This document shows, one piece after another, positions 14,601-18,571 of a stretch of DNA of 18,571 nt. The stretch is from Bacteroidota bacterium (GTDB lineage Bacteria > Bacteroidota > Bacteroidia > Flavobacteriales > Flavobacteriaceae). The notes below the pieces were generated by a model that saw only the letters and a list, made by a program, of their open reading frames with translations, had not been told where the DNA came from and ran no database searches. Each line of letters opens with the position of its first letter. Position 1 is the stretch's first letter. The stretch lies in assembly GCA_022601215.1 (NCBI GenBank), contig JAHZIZ010000333.1, positions 1-18,571 of the forward strand, in the 5' to 3' direction. The translations under genes and the position numbers were made by a program.

Positions 14601-15373
14601 TATAGTTTGTTATTCAGTTTTCGCAATTTTACGCGAGTTAGTACTTTCTTAGTGTATAATGGAAAGTCGGCATTTTGCAACCAACCAAAATAGCCCGGTT
14701 CCTTTTCCAATACCTCTTCAACAAGGGTTCCTTTATGTTTTCCAAAGTTAAACACCTCAACTCCTTCTTTGGTATAACCAATATAGCCTGCAAAATCAGC
14801 AAACTGCCTGTGCGCACTGAAACCAGCCAACCAAGACACGTCATTCTCCAAGTCCTCGTACGTTTCTAGCTGAGACAACAGTACTTCATAGGTTGCATTG
14901 GTATCTGCTGCAGCGCTATGTGCATTCTCTAGGCTCTTATCACAATAAAAACGGTACGCAGCTTCTAGGGTGCGTTTTTCTTTTTTATGAAAAATGGTTT
15001 GCACGTCCACGGACTGCGCCTTCTTCAAATCAAAATCGATATCGGCTCTAAGTAATTCTTCGGCTAAAAGTGGAATATCGAAGCGATTACTATTAAACCC
15101 TCCCAAATCACTATCTTTTATCAAAGACGCTACCTGAGGAGCTAGCTCGGCAAAAGTTGGCTCATTGGCTACCATATCATCTGTGATATGATGTATATCA
15201 CTTGAACCTTTTGGAATTGGAATAGTAGGATTTACACGCCAGGTATGGCTTTCTTTATTTCCGTTGGGGAATACTTTTAAGATAGAAATCTCCACGATAC
15301 GATCGCTTGCCACATTGACTCCAGTGGTTTCAAGGTCGAAAAAGCAAATGGGTTTGGTTAATTGTAATTGCAT
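14600..15373 (-). CDS. DEDDh 3'-5' exonuclease with ExoX-like C-terminal domain
   Basis: A 257-residue exonuclease of the DnaQ/RNase T superfamily. The first motif FFDLETTG gives Asp13 and Glu15, GFNSNRFDIPLL gives Asp99, and AHSAAADTNATYEVL gives His152 and Asp157, so all five DEDDh residues are present. After the catalytic domain (about 1-170), residues 206-245 contain FNFGKHKGTLVEEVLEKEPG and FGWLQNADFP. This resembles the small domain (DUF3820 type) at the end of ExoX-like nucleases. It should remove nucleotides from DNA 3' ends, in repair or single-strand turnover; it is probably not the proofreading subunit, since that usually lacks the extra domain. It heads the unit that runs to cinA. 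ATG at 15373. Confidence 0.9.
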   Translation of the reverse strand: MQLQLTKPICFFDLETTGVNVASDRIVEISILKVFPNGNKESHTWRVNPTIPIPKGSSDIHHITDDMVANEPTFAELAPQVASLIKDSDLGGFNSNRFDIPLLAEELLRADIDFDLKKAQSVDVQTIFHKKEKRTLEAAYRFYCDKSLENAHSAAADTNATYEVLLSQLETYEDLENDVSWLAGFSAHRQFADFAGYIGYTKEGVEVFNFGKHKGTLVEEVLEKEPGYFGWLQNADFPLYTKKVLTRVKLRKLNNKL

Positions 15374-15389
15374 GGTATGAATTATGACG

Positions 15390-15397
15390 CAAAAATA
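15390..15397 (-). promoter_or_regulatory. Possible -7 promoter element for the exonuclease unit
   Basis: The minus strand reads TATTTTTG (TAnnTTTG), 16 bp upstream of the exonuclease ATG, giving a very short leader of about 10 nt. No clear -33 TTTG. Apart from a few weak AT-rich dyads I see nothing else in 15374-15541. Confidence 0.35.
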
Positions 15398-15541
15398 CTA
15401 ATTGTTAGCTTCGCGTTGAACTAAGAATATAAAAGTTATTATCATTTTAACGGTATTCCACTCGACAGTTTACTTGCTAATGATCTCTTAGCATGAATTC
15501 TTGAACGATTAAAAAATCATTAGATTGGAAAGGTATGGCCC

Positions 15542-16015
15542 TTAGTTGTTAATGAGTCGTATCTTCTCATTCACCTTATCCATAAAGGTATGCAAATAGG
15601 TAGGAACTGCTTCTTTTCCTTGATCAATACGCCAACTCTTTGCGGCACCATTATCTGAATACTGAATATATAACCCTCCTCCGTCTGCACAATCTGGACA
15701 ACCTAAAATGGTGTCTTCTTCGGACAATAACTGTTGAGGAAAAAAGTTGATTAAATCCTTAACCTCTATATAAACAGCGTCGTCTAGAAGTTCGAATGCT
15801 CGTTCTTGTCCGCCATAATCGTCAAGGGTATCCTCAGACAAGTCGGTATTTGTAAGTTTAAACGTTTCCACACAGCGCTCTCCTTCACATTCCCCATAAA
15901 AGTGACCAAAAATCAAAAAGTCCTGTTCCCCTAATACAACAGAGGCATCGTCATCACTATTGCATGATAAAAATATTCCGAAGGCAAAAAGCCCAAACAT
16001 TAGTTTACGTGTCAT
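15542..16015 (-). CDS. Small lipoprotein with two cysteine pairs, function unknown
   Basis: A 157-residue protein with a lipoprotein signal ending FLSC (Cys18) followed by NSDDDAS. That acidic stretch after the Cys fits surface-exposed Bacteroidota lipoproteins. The mature part has GHFYGECEGERCVETF (37-52; Cys43, Cys48) and LGCPDCADGGG (104-114; Cys106, Cys109). These could form disulfides or a metal site with His38. I recognise no named family. It stands alone: 168 bp to the exonuclease and 98 bp to the DUF2071 gene, with a perfect dyad 24 bp upstream of its ATG. The periplasmic or outer-membrane location is inferred from the signal. Confidence 0.7.
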   Translation of the reverse strand: MTRKLMFGLFAFGIFLSCNSDDDASVVLGEQDFLIFGHFYGECEGERCVETFKLTNTDLSEDTLDDYGGQERAFELLDDAVYIEVKDLINFFPQQLLSEEDTILGCPDCADGGGLYIQYSDNGAAKSWRIDQGKEAVPTYLHTFMDKVNEKIRLINN

Positions 16016-16038
16016 CCATTTTTGGTGTTAGTTTCTAT

Positions 16039-16055
16039 TAATAACGTTGTTATTA
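16039..16055. promoter_or_regulatory. Perfect dyad upstream of the small lipoprotein gene
   Basis: TAATAAC-GTT-GTTATTA, a 7-bp perfect inverted repeat with a 3-bp centre, lies 24-40 bp upstream of the lipoprotein ATG. This suits an operator for a dimeric repressor, but AT-rich DNA produces such dyads by chance. Confidence 0.3.
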
Positions 16056-16113
16056 GGCATATAGTATCTCGTTTCTACTGGAGGAATTAAGGGAATTCCA
16101 AACACCATTAATT

Positions 16114-16848
16114 CTAGATATTTCTGTCCTTCTTTTTTTTACCCCAAGCCAATACTTGTACTCCATTTGAGTATTGAGTTTTGCGAGGGGGCCCAACAAG
16201 TAGCGCTTCAAATCTTGGGTAATTCACTTCCATTTGCTGTAGATCAATCTCACTCATAGTCCATGCAAGGTGATGAATCTCAAATTTGTTGATGGCGGTC
16301 TCTGTATCCTGAAATACCGCATAACGTTCAGTGAGCCATGTATCCAATGGCGTACTCTTCTTTATCGCTCTCCCAATGTTGAATTTAATATCCAACTCAT
16401 CATGAAACTGCGCATTTTGTGAAGTATACCTATCTTCTGTTCGTTTCATTTTTGAATACCGATACGGTAGTTCAGAAATATTTTTTGCAACAAAACAAGA
16501 CAACCTAGCACCTCCTTCTATGCTCAAAAAATACACTCCGGTTTTATCACCCAACTTCACATAGGTACGAATGTTTATTTCGTCAAAATTTGAAATCGGC
16601 GAAAACTCAGGAAAGTACCTAGGCCTAATCTTCTCCATGGAAAATGCTACTATAGACACCCAAGGTTGCCCATTAAAAAGATCGATTTCTAGTTCCTCTG
16701 GAACATATTTTTTTAAGAGTTCGATTTGCACCTCCCAATGTAAGAATATAGCTCGATTCCATTCCTGATAAAACTTCCAAGGCTCTGCTGGGAGCTTCCA
16801 AGGACGGTGTTCAGTGCTTTCAAGTATTTCTAGATGGGTCCTTTTCAT
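16114..16848 (-). CDS. DUF2071 (YqjF-like) family protein
   Basis: A 244-residue cytoplasmic protein. FLHWEVQIELLKKYVPEELEID (35-56), then PWVSIVAFSMEKIRP (62-76), INIRTYVKLGDKTGVYFLSI (91-110) and the RLSC stretch after GGA (about 115) follow the DUF2071 pattern. Its fold is, to my knowledge, related to acetoacetate decarboxylase. Enzyme activity of the family is not established. It starts 6 bp after the lipoprotein gene upstream, so the two are co-transcribed. The C terminus ends in a lysine-rich tail. ATG at 16848. Family fairly sure, role unknown. Confidence 0.8.
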   Translation of the reverse strand: MKRTHLEILESTEHRPWKLPAEPWKFYQEWNRAIFLHWEVQIELLKKYVPEELEIDLFNGQPWVSIVAFSMEKIRPRYFPEFSPISNFDEINIRTYVKLGDKTGVYFLSIEGGARLSCFVAKNISELPYRYSKMKRTEDRYTSQNAQFHDELDIKFNIGRAIKKSTPLDTWLTERYAVFQDTETAINKFEIHHLAWTMSEIDLQQMEVNYPRFEALLVGPPRKTQYSNGVQVLAWGKKKKDRNI

Positions 16849-16854
16849 TTCTAT

Positions 16855-17586
16855 TTACTCGATCACTTGCTCTAGCTGTTGATTTATCACACGACCATTT
16901 TCCAAGACCGTTTTCGAATATAACTCCCCTAGGTTTTCACAAACACATCCTGTCCAAGTTCCTTCTACCATATCTTCCCTCCCTTTGAAAGAGACCGTAA
17001 GAGTTTTACTAGATTCAATAATTGCACAATTATATTGAATTCCGTTAAACACCTCTTTAACATATTTTTTATGTGTCGTATACCCTTTAAAATTCCTTGT
17101 CATTTCTCCATTTTCCATAGGAATCTTATATGAATTTGAATCGCTATAAGTTGTATACTCACAGAACTTATTCCCTACAGTGACAATCTTGACAGGAATC
17201 ATAAAAGGAAATAAATCTGGCACTCTGGTATATGATTTCTGTAGTAGTGGTATTCCGTTAGTTACACTAAAAATTGTTGAATCCGTTATCACTCCTAATG
17301 AGTCTTTGGAGATATTGAACAGTAATGAATCCTTGTCTATTTTCAATTTAAATTCTTTTTTGAAATATTCAACATTGGAGTCAGCATTGGACTGTAAAGA
17401 ATACACTAAAGACTTTTCTTTGAGGTAATTATCTATTGGGTGGATATAATTAACAAGTTTTGTCTTGTCACAATTGGGATCAATTATTACATTTTGCTTT
17501 TTAGCATTTTCACAACTGACGAGGACGGTTATTGCAAAAAAAAGAATTGGAATTTGATTTCTTTTTTTAAAGTGACTTTGCAACAT
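16855..17586 (-). CDS. Lipoprotein of unknown function
   Basis: A 243-residue protein. The N terminus is a basic stretch (MLQSHFKKRNQ), a hydrophobic core and the lipobox LVSC, with Cys25 as the lipid site. The mature part has alternating beta-type segments (VEYFKKEFKLKID, DLFPFMIPVKIVTVG, YNCAIIESSKTLTVSF) and three further Cys in the C-terminal half, two of them in GTWTGCVCEN. That resembles beta-rich lipoproteins but matches no family I can name. It lies 34 bp downstream of the DinB-like gene and 6 bp before the DUF2071 gene. Codon use and base composition look like the neighbours. The ATG at 17586 gives a normal signal. Confidence 0.65.
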   Translation of the reverse strand: MLQSHFKKRNQIPILFFAITVLVSCENAKKQNVIIDPNCDKTKLVNYIHPIDNYLKEKSLVYSLQSNADSNVEYFKKEFKLKIDKDSLLFNISKDSLGVITDSTIFSVTNGIPLLQKSYTRVPDLFPFMIPVKIVTVGNKFCEYTTYSDSNSYKIPMENGEMTRNFKGYTTHKKYVKEVFNGIQYNCAIIESSKTLTVSFKGREDMVEGTWTGCVCENLGELYSKTVLENGRVINQQLEQVIE

Positions 17587-17620
17587 TACATTTTTATTAA
17601 AAAGTTTGACATATCATCTT

Positions 17621-18190
17621 TTACTTCATTCTTTTAATGATCATTCTAATTTGCCCCATATGATTAGCTTGATGTTCCATCACATGATACCAAGCCCAGT
17701 GATTATTCATATTACCGTTTGACACCTTGGAAGCAAACCAATCATCATCTTTGGTTTTAAGTAAGCGAAGTGTTTCTTTACGCACCTCATCCCATATGTC
17801 TAAATAATATGCAATGGGCTTTCCTTGTAATTCTTTTCGGGCTGTACTTCCGAGGTTTTGTGGAAGGTCCCAGATGGCAGCTTCGTCTTTATTGAGCCCC
17901 CTATTCTCGAAGGTATAGATCTGATAGTATTTCTCTGTAGCTGCTAGGTGGTAAATCATAGCACCTATGCGGTTGGCATCTTCATCTAATAAAAAATCAG
18001 TTTCCGAAATGGTCAAACTCGCTACTGAACGGGTCACTCTAGCTTTTAGATCTTCTAACATGGACACCGTGGTTCCAATTTGAGGAGAAAAACCTCTTAC
18101 TGGCTCTATTGTGTTTTGGCTGCAGGCAGGAGCTGCACATAACAAGAGAACGACAATTGTTTTAATTAAAGTTGACAGAGACTGTTTCAT
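17621..18190 (-). CDS. DinB-like protein with an export signal
   Basis: A 189-residue protein. Residues 1-25 (MKQSLSTLIKTIVVLLLCAAPACSQ) form a signal; Cys23 is a weak lipobox (APAC), so it may be cleaved as a normal Sec signal instead. The mature part is the four-helix DinB/YfiT fold: GAMIYHLAATEKYYQ supplies His81, and WYHVMEHQANHMGQIRMI supplies His169, His173 and His177. DinB-like proteins are putative metal-dependent enzymes, some transferring bacillithiol or similar thiols; the substrate here is unknown. I chose ATG at 18190 because it starts the signal peptide; the frame is open to 18316 but the extra 42 residues do not look protein-like. It follows the PqqB-like gene after 115 bp. Confidence 0.78.
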   Translation of the reverse strand: MKQSLSTLIKTIVVLLLCAAPACSQNTIEPVRGFSPQIGTTVSMLEDLKARVTRSVASLTISETDFLLDEDANRIGAMIYHLAATEKYYQIYTFENRGLNKDEAAIWDLPQNLGSTARKELQGKPIAYYLDIWDEVRKETLRLLKTKDDDWFASKVSNGNMNNHWAWYHVMEHQANHMGQIRMIIKRMK

Positions 18191-18212
18191 GATGTGCTGG
18201 TTTAAATTAGGA

Positions 18213-18240
18213 AAGGAGCTTTCTATAAGGAGCTTTCTAT
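18213..18240. repeat. Tandem duplication of a 14-bp unit
   Basis: AAGGAGCTTTCTAT occurs twice head to tail (18213-18226 and 18227-18240), just upstream of the DinB-like gene. It looks like a recent slippage duplication in the leader. Confidence 0.7.
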
Positions 18241-18305
18241 AAAGATAATGATTTTTGAGGTGTTGGCTGGGAAGGCCACTTCTACCTAACAGATAATATC
18301 TATAC

Positions 18306-18571
18306 TTACAATTCAAATACCTCGTTTATCCTCCCAATTCTAAACCCCTGACTTAAAACATGTATAGCTTCATTACTATCAATGTCAATCACTGGATTTG
18401 TATGATTAAAATGAATAAAAATTATTTTACTTTTTTCAGAAGGTTCTAGTCCTTTAAATATGTCAATACTTTCGATAATAAAAGGATGCGGAATTTCAGA
18501 AATATCACGATTATTGAGTTCGATCCCACTATAAAAGGTGGCGTCTAAAAAGGCATAATCCACTTCTTTGA
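18306..18571 (-). CDS. C-terminal part of a PqqB-like metallo-beta-lactamase-fold protein
   Basis: The frame is open to the right edge of the window, so this is the last 87 residues of a longer protein. VDYAFLDATFYSG, then RDISEIPHPFIIES and IIFIHFNHTNPVID are typical of the C-terminal part of PqqB-like MBL-fold hydrolases. The His of HFNHTNP belongs to the usual metal-ligand set, and the LDATFYSG Asp is likely another. The Val codon GTG at 18563 could be read as a start, but conserved family sequence continues upstream (KEV), so it is internal. True PQQ synthesis cannot be claimed: no other pqq gene is in view, and Bacteroidota have many stand-alone homologues of unknown substrate. Confidence 0.8.
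   Translation of the reverse strand, partial: KEVDYAFLDATFYSGIELNNRDISEIPHPFIIESIDIFKGLEPSEKSKIIFIHFNHTNPVIDIDSNEAIHVLSQGFRIGRINEVFEL

Noticed and set aside
18191..18316. Forty-two-residue N-terminal extension of the DinB-like protein
   Set aside because: It would put the signal peptide inside the protein and overlaps the PqqB-like gene.
18563..18563. GTG at 18563 as the start of an 85-residue protein
   Set aside because: The frame continues open to the window edge and the sequence there fits the interior of the MBL-fold family.

Overview
The window looks like a chromosomal segment of a member of the Flavobacteriaceae (phylum Bacteroidota), probably marine. It is AT-rich. Promoters fit the Bacteroidota -7 consensus TAnnTTTG, and Shine-Dalgarno sequences are not evident. 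One secreted protein carries a C-terminal type IX secretion (T9SS) sorting domain. The housekeeping gene order is also one I recall as flavobacterial: exonuclease, fumarylacetoacetase-family hydrolase, Hpt, cinA, rpmB, rpmG, DUF4295, ftsY, rimO.

Left block (1-6820, all minus strand). A start-only gene fragment lies at the left edge. Reading in transcription order from the right come rimO, an alpha/beta hydrolase, a lipoprotein beta-propeller with a Cys-x-Cys-Cys motif, two tandem paralogous multi-pass membrane proteins, and a family 4-like glycosyltransferase. Gaps are 33, -1, 37, 68 and 40 bp, so these could form one long transcript headed by rimO, with a possible extra promoter between the paralogues.

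Middle block (6821-10406, plus strand). A 562-bp intergenic region carries a divergent rimO promoter and a plus-strand promoter with a long hairpin-rich leader. Two genes follow: an exported protein with YadA-head-like repeats and a coiled-coil tail, then a T9SS-sorted Asp-box (BNR) beta-propeller. This pair separates ftsY from rimO. A strong convergent terminator closes the block.

Right-centre block (10407-15373, minus strand). The exonuclease, the fumarylacetoacetase-family hydrolase, Hpt and cinA are packed as one unit. rpmB, rpmG and a DUF4295 gene form a second unit with its own promoter and terminator. ftsY follows with its own structured upstream region. This is conserved core: DNA maintenance, NAD-derivative salvage, ribosomal proteins and protein targeting.

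Right block (15374-18571, minus strand). This is accessory: a small Cys-pair lipoprotein, a DUF2071 protein coupled to an unrecognised lipoprotein, an exported DinB-like protein, and the 3' end of a PqqB-like metallo-beta-lactamase-fold gene cut by the window edge.

I found no tRNA, rRNA, insertion sequence, CRISPR array or phage genes. The least explained parts are the tandem paralogues with four invariant membrane histidines, the Cys-rich lipoprotein propeller beside them, and the structured leader of the plus-strand pair.
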